Notes under the pieces: model-generated
Seen by the model: only the letters and a program-made list of their open reading frames with translations
The model's database searches: none
Told to the model about the DNA's origin: nothing
Made by a program: the position numbers and the translations under genes
Part shown: positions 9,405-16,913 of the stretch, in pieces
How the letters are laid out: each line of letters begins with the position of its first letter
Position numbering within the stretch: position 1 is the stretch's first letter
Source of the DNA: Alphaproteobacteria bacterium
Lineage (GTDB): Bacteria; Pseudomonadota; Alphaproteobacteria; RF32; CAG-239
Assembly (NCBI GenBank): GCA_017475705.1
Contig: JAFVFB010000021.1
Location: 1-52,198, forward strand
Direction of reading: 5' to 3'
Length of the DNA stretch: 52,198 bases

Positions 9405-10121
9405 TTATTTCTTATTAATCATTTTTTTCTTAAAGCTGCCGTCAGATTTTTTCTTAAAGGAATATGGTTCATAGTTAGTTCTTTTATGTGTCTTTTGGGT
9501 GAATTTGATGGTTCCTGTAGTAGAATTTTTCGGCAAAGCTTGATTTTTGATAGCGTTTTTCTTTTTCTTTTCAACAGAAAAGCCAAATTTCCCTATGCGA
9601 CGGCCTAATGTGTAGTAAAATCCGTGTGCATATGCTAGTAATCCCGCTTTTTCTAAATCTAGAGCACCGTCTTCATTGATATATTTATCATCAATATTAA
9701 CAGAAACAACTTCGGCTAAAAACATATCATGTGTTCCGAAAGGGCGTATCTCTATTACTTTACATTCTATGGAAATGGGGCATTCGGCAATTTGAGGTGC
9801 TTTGATTTTTTGACAAGGTTCTGGGGTTAAACCAGTTAAGGCAAATTTATCTATATCGCGTCCAGATTTGACACCGACGGTGTCAACTGCAGATGCTATC
9901 TTCCAAGTGGGAATATTGATTACAAATTCTTTGTTTTGGCTTATTAATGTATGCGTGTATCTTGATGGACGGATAGAAACATAAGTTATAACAGGGTCTG
10001 AACAAATTATTCCCGTCCAAGCTGCGGTCATAACATTGTTGTGGTTTTTGTCTCCAGATGTCACTAATGCCGGAGGAAGAGGAGATAACATTGTTCCGGG
10101 GCGCCATGCTACTTTTGTCAT
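9405..10121 (-). CDS. Flavin reductase-like (flavoredoxin family) FMN-binding protein with basic tail
   Basis: Residues 1-180 match the flavin reductase-like split-barrel fold: an N-terminal PLPPALVTSGD strand, then NVMTAAWTGIICSDP contacting flavin, a VSIRPSRYTHTLI segment and FVINIP. Members bind FMN and pass electrons to flavins or partner proteins. Residues from about 183 form a lysine-rich tail without obvious fold, an unusual addition of about 55 residues. The gene starts 1 bp after the hydF stop and its aggag ribosome site lies inside hydF, so the two are probably translated together. This suggests, without proving, an electron-transfer role in the same anaerobic redox setting. Confidence 0.85.
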   Translation of the reverse strand: MTKVAWRPGTMLSPLPPALVTSGDKNHNNVMTAAWTGIICSDPVITYVSIRPSRYTHTLISQNKEFVINIPTWKIASAVDTVGVKSGRDIDKFALTGLTPEPCQKIKAPQIAECPISIECKVIEIRPFGTHDMFLAEVVSVNIDDKYINEDGALDLEKAGLLAYAHGFYYTLGRRIGKFGFSVEKKKKNAIKNQALPKNSTTGTIKFTQKTHKRTNYEPYSFKKKSDGSFKKKMINKK

Positions 10122-10122
10122 A

Positions 10123-11340
10123 TTATTTCTCCTGGTTGATAGATAAATTATTAAATGGGGTTGCGGTACGTTCTAAAACTCCTTGAATGAAAGAAATAAC
10201 CATACCATAATTTGTTATGTTTATATTTTGTTGGTAAGCTTGTTTTAATCTGCGCTGCATTTCTTGCTGATTTAGAATACAACCACCGCAGTGAATGATT
10301 AAATCATATGATGTTATATCTTCTGGAAAATCTTGGCCAGATATAAAATCAATATCTAATTGTTTTTTGGTATATTTTTTTAATAAATTGGGAATTTTTA
10401 CTCTACCAATATCATTGCATGTGATGTGGTGAGCACAACCTTCAGCAATTAATATTTTGGAGCCATCTTTCAATTTATTGATGTGTCTTACACCGGCTAA
10501 AAGTTGGGAAAAATTTCCTTTTGCATGTGCAAATAGCATTGAAAAAGTGGTGAGGGGAATGTCGCTTGGGACTATAGCTGCCACTTCTTTAATGGCTTGA
10601 GAGTCTGTGACAATCAATTTGGGTGATATGTTTAATATACTTAAGGTTGGTTCTAATTCTTCTGTTTTGATAATAAGCACGATGGCATTGAGATCTAAAG
10701 CTTCGCGTATTGTTTGTGTTTGAGGCATGATTAAACGCCCCTTTGGAGCAGCAATGTCCATCGGCGTAATAAGAATAAGAGTGTCTCGAGAATTTATTAG
10801 TCCAGATAATAGTTGAGGTTCTTTTTTAGATGACAGTAAATGTGTAATAATGCATTTTCTGAGTTCTTCTATGCCTTGTCCTGTTAAGGCTGAAATACGT
10901 ATTCCTTTATATTTTTTTATTAAGCTATCTCGAGGATCCGTTGTCGAAAAGTAATCGGCATAGTTAAAAACAGTAATTAATTTTGGGTGAGTTGTCTTTA
11001 GTTGCTTTAGTTTATTTTCTGTTTCTATCAATGAGTCATCTTTGCCGACGACATAAAGAATTATATCTGCTCGGTTAATTATTTTTTTACTGGTTTGTAT
11101 TCTTAAGGCACCTAATTCTCCTGTGTCATCCAATCCTGCAGTGTCGTAAATAGTGACAGGGCCGGCAGGTATCATTTCATAAGCTTTGGCCACAGCATCA
11201 GTCGTTGTACCAGGGATGTCAGAGACAATAGATAGACTTTGTTGAGTGATGCTGTTGAGAAGTGACGATTTTCCGGCATTACGATTGCCGATGATAGCGA
11301 TGACAGGACGTAAACCTGAATGAGCGATAGAGAGGGGCAT
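10123..11340 (-). CDS. hydF: [FeFe]-hydrogenase maturation GTPase HydF
   Basis: HydF is the scaffold on which the 2Fe H-cluster precursor is built by HydE and HydG before transfer to the hydrogenase. The N-terminal GTPase domain has the P-loop GNRNAGKSS (about 17-25), switch TTTDA and YDTAGLDD. The C-terminal cluster-binding signature is complete: C302-x-H304, then H350-C351-x2-C354, with 45 residues between the histidines, close to the family's CxH...HCxxC spacing. 405 residues is normal. A good site (aaagga) precedes the ATG, placed 2 bp after the upstream gene's stop. HydE, HydG and the hydrogenase are not in the window. The gene implies an anaerobic, hydrogen-metabolising organism. Confidence 0.95.
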   Translation of the reverse strand: MPLSIAHSGLRPVIAIIGNRNAGKSSLLNSITQQSLSIVSDIPGTTTDAVAKAYEMIPAGPVTIYDTAGLDDTGELGALRIQTSKKIINRADIILYVVGKDDSLIETENKLKQLKTTHPKLITVFNYADYFSTTDPRDSLIKKYKGIRISALTGQGIEELRKCIITHLLSSKKEPQLLSGLINSRDTLILITPMDIAAPKGRLIMPQTQTIREALDLNAIVLIIKTEELEPTLSILNISPKLIVTDSQAIKEVAAIVPSDIPLTTFSMLFAHAKGNFSQLLAGVRHINKLKDGSKILIAEGCAHHITCNDIGRVKIPNLLKKYTKKQLDIDFISGQDFPEDITSYDLIIHCGGCILNQQEMQRRLKQAYQQNINITNYGMVISFIQGVLERTATPFNNLSINQEK

Positions 11341-11342
11341 AG

Positions 11343-14027
11343 TTATTCCTTTCTTCTTTGCTTTTTATTTATGGTAAAATCGGAGATTGCTTTTTCCCAA
11401 TCGATAGACCTTAAATCTGTGGGGAGAATTAATCCCTGCGGATGTCGGGAGGTAAATAAAATATGCAATGGGGCATTTGATTTTTGGTATTTTTCATACC
11501 AAGTGAGAGCAATGCTGTTTTGTGCAGATGGTGTATATGAAGCGACAGTTATTCCTTGAGCTGATAAATGACTTATTGTGTTATGATTGAGCCAAGAATA
11601 GGGCGCCCAATAAGCATTAAAGACTACTAAATATGGTTTGTTTTGACTTATTTTTTCTTTAATTTGCGGGGTTAGTTCTTGCCAAGTTGGTATTTTTTCA
11701 TCTTTAGCTGGTATGATGCTTATCAATAATCCGCAGGTTAGCCAGAGAATAATAATGGCTATGGTCGTGTGCTGTTGGACTTTATCAAATATCTTTTCTT
11801 TTTCTGTCAAAGAACGGCGGTGATTTGTTGCCTCTATGATAGCAAGTGGATATATATACCATAAACTTGCTAATAACAGCCCGAAAATAAGTAATGTTAA
11901 TAGAGCAGTCCAATGGTATGCCATCCAAATTATCCAATACATTATGAGCAGGTAAAAAGTCATGTAAATACCGTTTAATAGGTGCATTTTATGAGGAAGA
12001 ATTGTTAGTTTTTTTCTAAAAATATAACAGGTCATTGGGATGGTTAACATGCCTAGCCATATGGTAAGATATAAGATGAAGATAACCATATGAGGTTGGT
12101 TAAAAATTTGATTAAATGTTTCTTCTTTATAAGGGGTAGGAATAGCTGCTGCGAGTATAACGGAGCATAAGCCGATAAAAAAACCTCGTTTGACTGTTCT
12201 TTTTAATGGGCGGAATAAATCGAAATCCATGTATCCCAATAGGTGGGTTAGATAAGAAATAGCTAATAAAAAGGCAGTACAGGTTATCCATGGATTTACA
12301 TAGATAGTACACCAATTTGCATGTTGATTGTATAGAGCTAAGAGTACAATTCCGATGAAGTTTCCTACAGCATAACGATATAAAATTTTAAGGCTGTTTG
12401 GGCGTGTACTTAGGAGAGTGATTAGTCTTTGTAATAAATAGAATACTCCAGGCATTAAGTTGAGTAATACTCCAAATAAAAAGGCTATTCTGTAATCTGG
12501 CTTTGAGGGGTGTTGTGTTGTTTTGGATGCTATTTGTGGTGTAATGACAGTGCGAATGGTTTCGTTTTCGTCAAAGGCGGCTGAGATGGCTATTTCATTA
12601 GTTAAGAGGGTATTTTGTGAATCAATTTGATTTGTAGCAGCATTTTTTATTGCTGGAGCGGCTTTGAATGTGACACTAATTTCATCTTTTTTAATGGTAT
12701 ATTGCGGTGAAAAAAAGTTTGTCTGGATGCTATCTTCGGCCATTACGGCGACATTATTGTATGTTTTGGAGGTTTGGAAATTTATCGTTAACTTTTTGCT
12801 TTCTGGGTCATAAATAGCTGATTTTAGATGTACATGTTCATTCTTTTCGGGGGGTAAGTGTGCAAAAGCTTGCATCACAAAATTTGTGTGCATCGATGAT
12901 AATTCTTCCGGTGCGGCTTCTATAGACAGATTATTGTGGCTTATGACGTTGTGGCAATCTTTGGTTTTGGCACGGCACAGTTGAAAGCTGAAGCTTCCGT
13001 TGATATTCATATCGCGGGTTAAGTCTCGGCGGTAAAATTGGATAGGAAATTTAACATTATTTATTAGTATACGAGCGGTTTCCTGATTGTTTATGACTTC
13101 GTAGGCCAGAGGATAATATAATTTATATTTACTGATATTTAAGTCTTCTTTAGGGTTTTCGTTTAAGATAAAATGTGGTTTAGAAGAGGAATTTAGGTAA
13201 TCCCCATTTATGTACCAACCTGTCGGAACATATACTTCTAGAACACCATTGATAATTTCTTTATTGCCTAAAGCGGCTGTATCTACCAATAAACGAGAAC
13301 GAAGGCCATTTTCTAGCTCGACTAATTTTTCACGAGAACCATCATTTTGTATAGGTAACTTCTTTAATGCACGATAAAAATCCCTTATATTGAAATGTAA
13401 TAAAGCTAATGTGATTTCTTCTATGATATTATTGTTTGTAGGTTCATAATTTTTGTCGCGGCGACGTACTGGTTCTCCATATTCTCCTCTGTCATAACCT
13501 AAATATTTGTATGGTGTGTAGTGCACAGCATATTCGTTTTCTCCGGTTTTTTTATATTGGTTAGAATATTTTGGAGCATATTCATTATCTTTAGCAATAA
13601 TCGGAGCGTCTTTTAATAATAATGTTGTGGCTTTGATTTTTTGTTCAAGTCTTTCTGTGGCATATACATAGCGTCTTTTAAGCTTTACGGCAGTTTTGAT
13701 GAAAGGGGCTATTTTTTCTAATGTTTCGAGTTTGCTTTGAGGCCACATGCGATGTAAGAAATATACAATATTGTCATTTATTTTTTCTTGTGGGTAGAGT
13801 TTATCAATTAGATAGAAAACCACAAATAACTTGATGAATTCGTTGTCAGCCTTAATGAGTGGTTTGTTCTTGTCATAGTTGGCTATTTGTTCGGATATTT
13901 CTTGTTCAAAGGGTAAAGGAGGAATATTGGCACTATAGCTTATATTTGGGTTGAAAACAGCAATGCTTAACCCTATATAAACTATCAAATGGCAAATAAA
14001 CTTTTTCATGTTATTTTGTTGTTGCAT
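11343..14027 (-). CDS. DsbD/ScsB-like membrane protein lacking the transmembrane and thioredoxin catalytic cysteines
   Basis: 894 residues. A signal peptide (MKKFICHLIVYIGL, ending near SYSA) precedes a periplasmic region whose part around residues 260-370 resembles the DsbD/ScsB alpha domain and holds a C351-x6-C358 pair. The membrane core starts near 515. LLNLMPGVFYLL stands where DsbD has NLMPCVxP (Cys to Gly at about 527), and FFIGLCSVILAAAIPTPY stands where DsbD has ATPCTAPF (Cys lost). A C-terminal thioredoxin-like domain (about 795-890) has A808-P-Y-S811 in place of CxxC after VVFNAYW. So the fold order matches DsbD, but two of the three redox sites are gone in an intact frame. Starts are uncertain: TTG 14033, ATG 14027 (used) and ATG 14009; none has a strong ribosome site. 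It heads the operon with hydF and is divergent from yqgE. Confidence 0.8.
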   Translation of the reverse strand: MQQQNNMKKFICHLIVYIGLSIAVFNPNISYSANIPPLPFEQEISEQIANYDKNKPLIKADNEFIKLFVVFYLIDKLYPQEKINDNIVYFLHRMWPQSKLETLEKIAPFIKTAVKLKRRYVYATERLEQKIKATTLLLKDAPIIAKDNEYAPKYSNQYKKTGENEYAVHYTPYKYLGYDRGEYGEPVRRRDKNYEPTNNNIIEEITLALLHFNIRDFYRALKKLPIQNDGSREKLVELENGLRSRLLVDTAALGNKEIINGVLEVYVPTGWYINGDYLNSSSKPHFILNENPKEDLNISKYKLYYPLAYEVINNQETARILINNVKFPIQFYRRDLTRDMNINGSFSFQLCRAKTKDCHNVISHNNLSIEAAPEELSSMHTNFVMQAFAHLPPEKNEHVHLKSAIYDPESKKLTINFQTSKTYNNVAVMAEDSIQTNFFSPQYTIKKDEISVTFKAAPAIKNAATNQIDSQNTLLTNEIAISAAFDENETIRTVITPQIASKTTQHPSKPDYRIAFLFGVLLNLMPGVFYLLQRLITLLSTRPNSLKILYRYAVGNFIGIVLLALYNQHANWCTIYVNPWITCTAFLLAISYLTHLLGYMDFDLFRPLKRTVKRGFFIGLCSVILAAAIPTPYKEETFNQIFNQPHMVIFILYLTIWLGMLTIPMTCYIFRKKLTILPHKMHLLNGIYMTFYLLIMYWIIWMAYHWTALLTLLIFGLLLASLWYIYPLAIIEATNHRRSLTEKEKIFDKVQQHTTIAIIILWLTCGLLISIIPAKDEKIPTWQELTPQIKEKISQNKPYLVVFNAYWAPYSWLNHNTISHLSAQGITVASYTPSAQNSIALTWYEKYQKSNAPLHILFTSRHPQGLILPTDLRSIDWEKAISDFTINKKQRRKE

Positions 14028-14112
14028 TTTCAAAATCTTTATATATTTTGTAGTGACAGTATATAAGTTAAATTGAAAAAGGCAATAGACTTTTTAGGGA
14101 AAGATATATTTC

Positions 14113-14778
14113 ATGGTTAAAAATGATGAACAGGATGATACAAATCCAGTGTCTTTGTCAGGTGGATTATCTGGTATGACGTCTAATGAAGTAGGGCGGT
14201 CTGCTTTATTTACTTCAGAATCTCTTGTGGGTAAGTGTTTAGTATATATTGGTGTTCAGGCGCAAGAGATATATCAAAAATCTGTGATTTATGTTACAGA
14301 ATGTACTGCGGATATTGTACGTGGTATCATGATTAATAAGTTACTGTTTGGAACAGCAACAATTGAATGTAAAACCAAAGATTGCGAAAATGAAAGTGCT
14401 TTGAAACAGGTTTATGAAGATTTATATCAAGGAGGTCCAGAAAATCCAGCACATGGTTATGTTATTTTTCCTAAAGCTGAGGTTACTTCTAAAGATCCTT
14501 TTGCAGAAATTCATGGTAATATAGCTGTTTCTACTTCTTTCGGTATTTTACAGGAAATTTTGGATGGAGAGGGGCCTTCTAAGAAGATTATTGCTATGGG
14601 GCATTGTCTTTGGCATAGGGGACAGCTTGAATGGGAAATTTTTAATAATCAATGGCTTATTGTTCCTGCAGATGAACAAATGATGTTTGATGTTGCTTTG
14701 GAAAAGCGTTGGCAATTTGCTTGTAACATGAGTGGTGTTGAGTTAGAAACGATGATTCCGCAGATTGGGCTGGCGTAA
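14113..14778 (+). CDS. yqgE: YqgE/AlgH family protein (UPF0301)
   Basis: The sequence follows the UPF0301 pattern: SLVGKCLVYIG near the start, a VYVTECTADIVRGIMINKLL segment (family: hydrophobic strand then GxxxNKPL), a PxxHGYVIFP strand and a GHCLWHRGQLEWEI stretch (family: GYAGWGxGQLExEI). It ends with WLIVPAD, then a C-terminal helix. The family is a conserved cytoplasmic protein of uncertain role (AlgH was named from alginate regulation). 221 residues is slightly longer than usual because of a polar N-terminal extension of about 35 residues. It is divergent from the DsbD-like gene, with 79-85 bp between them. Confidence 0.9.
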   Translation: MVKNDEQDDTNPVSLSGGLSGMTSNEVGRSALFTSESLVGKCLVYIGVQAQEIYQKSVIYVTECTADIVRGIMINKLLFGTATIECKTKDCENESALKQVYEDLYQGGPENPAHGYVIFPKAEVTSKDPFAEIHGNIAVSTSFGILQEILDGEGPSKKIIAMGHCLWHRGQLEWEIFNNQWLIVPADEQMMFDVALEKRWQFACNMSGVELETMIPQIGLA

Positions 14779-14847
14779 GGTATTACTTTATATTTAAAAT
14801 CTTGAGAGTTGTTTTAAAAGCATTTTTCTATCAGCTTGTTGAAAAGA

Positions 14848-14958
14848 CTAAAATTCCAGTGATAATATATTTGTGGTTACCACAGCACCATGATTCGTTC
14901 CTGAAGCTTGACAGGCATTCAGTGTTAAAAGTATAGATATGACCAGCAGAATTTTCAT
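14848..14958 (-). CDS. Tiny lipoprotein (36 residues), entericidin-like
   Basis: A 37-codon frame starts MKILLVISILLTLNAC: basic N-terminus, hydrophobic core and an LNAC lipobox with Cys16 as the lipid-modified residue. The mature peptide is only about 21 residues (CQASGTNHG...). A gaaag ribosome site lies about 5 bases before the ATG. The size and layout resemble entericidins, small membrane lipoproteins, but similarity beyond that is not claimed. It lies between yqgE and pagP on the opposite strand, in a stretch otherwise without genes. The perfect lipobox in so short a frame makes chance unlikely. Confidence 0.6.
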   Translation of the reverse strand: MKILLVISILLTLNACQASGTNHGAVVTTNILSLEF

Positions 14959-15077
14959 TTTTTTCTTTCAATTAGCTTTTCCTCTAAAATATAGGGAAAA
15001 GTGTAAATAAATGTTTAATATTTAAAAAAAACTTGATAGTTCTTTTCTGTAGCGATTTTTAAGGGACTGATGTTACA

Positions 15078-15620
15078 ATGCGATATATTAGGGTTTTTGT
15101 CTGTTTATTCTCTGTTTTGTTGTGTAATAATGCTGAAGCGGGATTTAGGGATTATGTGCAAACTTTTAAAGCTGATGTTAAAGACACATGGAATGATGGG
15201 CGTATTAGTGCCTATCTTCCTATATATGCTTGGCATAATCGCTTAACTTATGATCAAAAACATATCGATAAATATAATGAGAATCCATGGGGCTTTGGTA
15301 TTGGTAAATATGCTTATAAGGGTGATGATTGGCATGGCCTTTATGCAATGGCTTTTAAGGACTCTAATGATTATGCAGAAACTTTTTTCGGATATGCTTT
15401 TATTCGTAATATTCCGCTTAATTGTGCTAATACATGGCATTTAGGTTATGGTTATACTTTAGGTATCACCCAGAGACATGAGTATAAATATATTCCTGTT
15501 CCTTTGCCTTTGCCTTTGGCATCTATCAGCTATCAGCAAGTTTCTTTGCAAGCGGCGTATGTCCCTGGCGTTAAAAATGATGGTAATGTCCTATTTACAT
15601 GGCTGAAATTCGACTTTTAA
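15078..15620 (+). CDS. pagP: Lipid A palmitoyltransferase PagP
   Basis: Outer-membrane enzyme that moves palmitate from phospholipid to lipid A, strengthening the outer membrane against cationic peptides. A signal peptide (about 1-21, ending NAEA) is followed by an eight-strand barrel. The family's catalytic residues are present: H53 in YAWHNR, and D95-S96 in YAMAFKDS. The NENPWGFGIGK and WHGLYAMAFKDS segments and the final FTWLKFDF strand with terminal Phe are close to enterobacterial PagP. 180 residues is standard. The aaggga site is rather far (about 11 bases) from the ATG. No PhoP-type box was recognised upstream. Confidence 0.95.
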   Translation: MRYIRVFVCLFSVLLCNNAEAGFRDYVQTFKADVKDTWNDGRISAYLPIYAWHNRLTYDQKHIDKYNENPWGFGIGKYAYKGDDWHGLYAMAFKDSNDYAETFFGYAFIRNIPLNCANTWHLGYGYTLGITQRHEYKYIPVPLPLPLASISYQQVSLQAAYVPGVKNDGNVLFTWLKFDF

Positions 15621-15706
15621 ATTCATTGATCTTCAAAATCTATTTGACTTTTATCTTCAAGAAGTGTACTTTTCTTATACAGTTTTTATTATTTAAATTT
15701 GTAATT

Positions 15707-16117
15707 ATGGAATTGGAAAAATCTTTATGGAACCTTTCTCTTGCTATGCAATCTTTGGAAGACAAAAGTGCAGAAGAGATTTTGATGTGTTATTATAGAG
15801 CTAGGTCTCTATATAGAAAAGCTGCTGATGAGAATGTCAGTGACACGGTGATTCAGTGGGCACGGATGCTTCTGGATAATATTATTCAAGAAGTCAAAAA
15901 GCGTAAACTTGAAGTTGGTTCTTCTTTATTCGTACAAATAGAGGCTGATGGTACCTTTGTGCATGGTTATGAGGAGCTTAAAGCATTTTTGGCAAGCTTT
16001 GAATTTAATACTATGATACAAATAGGTGATGAGTTGGTGAAGTATTGTGCAAGTGAAGAACAGCGGCGTGCTCTTATTGAATTGCAAAGAGCTATTGTAA
16101 TGGATGGCAACGGCTAG
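15707..16117 (+). CDS. Uncharacterised small helical protein
   Basis: 136 residues from the ATG at 15707. The frame is open further up to 15599, but that part overlaps pagP and encodes an AT-driven hydrophobic run, so the later ATG is preferred; no good ribosome site is visible at either. The product looks soluble and helical (MELEKSLWNLSLAMQ..., EILMCYYRARSLYRKA). I do not recognise a family. A clear terminator follows 12 bp after the stop, supporting a real transcription unit, possibly with pagP. Confidence 0.6.
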   Translation: MELEKSLWNLSLAMQSLEDKSAEEILMCYYRARSLYRKAADENVSDTVIQWARMLLDNIIQEVKKRKLEVGSSLFVQIEADGTFVHGYEELKAFLASFEFNTMIQIGDELVKYCASEEQRRALIELQRAIVMDGNG

Positions 16118-16129
16118 TTCATTTCTCTT

Positions 16130-16162
16130 AAAAAGGCTTTGGGGTAATCTGAGGCCTTTTTT
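16130..16162 (+). terminator. Intrinsic terminator
   Basis: AAAAAGGCTTT (16130-16140) pairs with GAGGCCTTTTT (16151-16161) through an 11-bp stem with wobbles and a 10-base loop; the U tract runs to 16162. Confidence 0.85.
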
Positions 16163-16164
16163 GT

Positions 16165-16404
16165 ATGAAAGACATATATATAGTTCATGTTGGCAATTAT
16201 ATCGGGGCGTATCGGTGCGGAAAGTGTCCAACAATAACCTATGCCTCGGCTGATAAATTTATCGATTTCGTGAAGTCTTTGCGAGAAGATTATCCCGAGT
16301 ATCGGTTAAGATGTGTGAGAAACTGGGGAATCGAGGAAGAAGTCAGAAAAATTATTGATAGGGATAAAATTTTACAACAAAGAATCGGTAAATTTATGCG
16401 CTAA
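16165..16404 (+). CDS. Uncharacterised 79-residue protein
   Basis: The frame has a protein-like composition with few homopolymer-driven residues (CGKCPTITY, DFVKSLREDYPEYRL, WGIEEEVRKIIDRDK) and a higher GC than the surrounding sequence. Two cysteine pairs are possible, but no known motif is recognised. It starts 3 bases after a terminator, with no ribosome site, so expression would need read-through or an unrecognised start. It may be real or a decayed gene end. Confidence 0.4.
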   Translation: MKDIYIVHVGNYIGAYRCGKCPTITYASADKFIDFVKSLREDYPEYRLRCVRNWGIEEEVRKIIDRDKILQQRIGKFMR

Positions 16405-16490
16405 ACAGAGTGGGGCTAAATGTTTAATTCAAACTGTGCTAAAAAATCATTATAAGTGGGTAGAAAAAGGCAAAAAACAGTATTTTTAAG

Positions 16491-16552
16491 AAAAAAATAA
16501 AGCTCTTAAATTCTACCAAAAAAGCCGCAAAACCTTTGGAAAATCAAGAGCT
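16491..16552 (-). terminator. Terminator downstream of tRNA-Arg (minus strand)
   Basis: AGCTCTT (16501-16507) pairs with AAGAGCT (16546-16552), with a second inner stem (CCAAA with TTTGG). On the minus strand a U-rich run follows at 16500-16491. Confidence 0.55.
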
Positions 16553-16558
16553 TATACA

Positions 16559-16635
16559 TGGTGCACTCGGCGGGGTTCGAACTCACAACCTTCTGATCCG
16601 TAGTCAGATGCTCTATCCAGTTGAGCTACGAGCGC
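16559..16635 (-). tRNA. tRNA-Arg (anticodon ACG)
   Basis: 77 bases including an encoded CCA. The acceptor is GCGCTCG with CGAGTGC (one wobble). The D loop is AGCTCAACTGGATAGAG, the anticodon loop is CTACGGA with ACG at 16599-16601 and the T loop is TTCGAAC. ACG is normally edited to ICG and reads CGU/CGC/CGA. Confidence 0.97.
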
Positions 16636-16649
16636 ATAACTAGGGATAG

Positions 16650-16678
16650 TTATTAAATCATGTTTTTTGTTTTGTAAA
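16650..16678 (-). promoter_or_regulatory. Candidate promoter of tRNA-Arg
   Basis: On the minus strand, TTTACA (16678-16673), a 17-base spacer and TAATAA (16655-16650). The predicted start is about 8 bases before the tRNA. The remaining stretch up to 16913 is A/T-rich without a recognisable gene or signal. Confidence 0.45.
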
Positions 16679-16913
16679 GCTTTTTTTTTGTTTTTTTGTG
16701 ATTTTTTTGATAATTACTTATATCACAATGATTTATTTTATTTGTATATAACTTTTGCAGAGGTTGGATCTGTTGTTTAAGTATATATTTATTAAAATGT
16801 AAAATAGAAAAATGTTTTCTTTCTGTTTATAACTTATAAATAGTTTTGCGAAAGGCTTTTTTTATTTTTATATTTTAGTCGTAATTTGAAGGTATTTTTA
16901 TATAGAGGTTTTG

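Noticed and set aside
15599..15706. Hydrophobic N-terminus for the small protein after pagP, as a membrane anchor.
   Set aside because: The stretch overlaps pagP and its composition follows from A/T runs; the ATG at 15707 is more plausible.
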